Assembly: GCF_003458715.1 (NCBI RefSeq)
Contig: NZ_QRVI01000007.1
Span: 24,234 to 88,233, forward strand
DNA from: Eubacterium sp. AF22-8LB
Lineage (GTDB): Bacteria > Bacillota_I > Bacilli_A > Erysipelotrichales > Erysipelotrichaceae
Length of the DNA stretch: 64,000 nt
Direction of reading: 5' to 3'
Below are positions 63,943-64,000 of this stretch, one piece after another. Position 1 is the first letter of the stretch. Each line of letters starts with the position of its first letter. The notes beneath the pieces were generated by a model that worked only from the letters and a program-made list of their open reading frames with translations, searched no databases and was not told the origin of the DNA. The translations under genes were made by a program, and so were the position numbers.

Positions 63943-64000
63943 CTATCCACGAGGTCGTTTTGGTGGACGACATCCGTTGTGTGGAATTGGTGTTACATCA
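63943..64000 (-). CDS. rpsK: 30S ribosomal protein S11 (3' end only)
   Basis: The last 18 codons and stop are visible: DVTPIPHNGCRPPKRPRG, the conserved C-terminus of S11. The rest is beyond the window. It lies 24 nt upstream of rpoA, the expected order. Confidence 0.93.
   Translation of the reverse strand, partial: DVTPIPHNGCRPPKRPRG

Noticed and set aside
1..64000. Insertion sequences, prophage, integrons, restriction or other defence islands
   Set aside because: I found no transposase, integrase, phage structural or defence-type gene. Composition and gene content are uniform and core-like throughout.

Overview
The window reads as a stretch of core chromosome from a low-GC, fermentative Firmicute. 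Erysipelotrichia-like is my best guess. Supporting traits are DnaB/DnaI-type replication initiation proteins, CIRCE and T-box regulation, GdpP (c-di-AMP), a PhoP-box pst operon and strongly A/T-biased codons. I assigned this by recognising gene families, not by a database search. I saw no insertion sequence, prophage, CRISPR array or integration site. Most genes lie on the minus strand.

Layout: 1-2.6 kb is a branched-chain amino acid ABC transporter (livK-livH-livM, the last cut by the window edge). 2.7-4.7 kb is groES-groEL under two CIRCE operators. 4.7-12.1 kb is upp plus a complete F1Fo ATP synthase operon (atpZ-I-B-E-F-H-A-G-D-C) whose c subunit carries a sodium-type ligand set. 12.2-17.6 kb is yybS-gdpP-rplI-dnaB-walJ. 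17.6-18.7 kb is rpsF-ssb-rpsR. 18.8-24.2 kb is a tight three-gene unit: a tandem-domain acyl-CoA dehydratase activase/ATP-dependent reductase, its D-component-like partner, and a membrane protein fused to a degenerate Nudix domain. 24.4-31.9 kb holds an MFS transporter, an XRE membrane regulator, a GGDEF/hybrid histidine kinase, two small proteins and a MATE exporter. 31.9-36.1 kb is murA, an S9 peptidase and fba. 36.2-42.2 kb is polA-mutM-coaE-dnaB-dnaI. 42.2-44.3 kb is radC and mreCD without mreB.

44.4-51.3 kb holds tRNA-His, a thioredoxin-like lipoprotein, a DUF1848 protein, a Ser-Asp-Gly-Asp tRNA operon, thrS with a T-box leader, a NifX-like protein, ssrA, smpB, a CapA-type protein and tRNA-Ala. 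51.3-55.6 kb is pstSCAB-phoU behind a PhoP-type box. 55.6-58.7 kb is serC-serA plus a PHP phosphatase. The right end has an EamA transporter, a Uup-like ABC-F protein, iadA, and rpsK-rpoA-rplQ.

The most unusual signals are these. First, a recurrent compact junction: an upstream terminator is followed at once by a sigma-A-type promoter whose -10 box lies 6 nt before an ATG with no usable ribosome binding site, which predicts leaderless mRNAs (yybS, MATE, thioredoxin-like lipoprotein, DUF1848, capA). Second, the activase/reductase operon coupled to a membrane-Nudix fusion. Third, a sodium-type c-ring. Fourth, a helically phased TTTTACA-type repeat array and a cre-like site in front of livK. Fifth, a threonyl-tRNA synthetase without its TGS domain.
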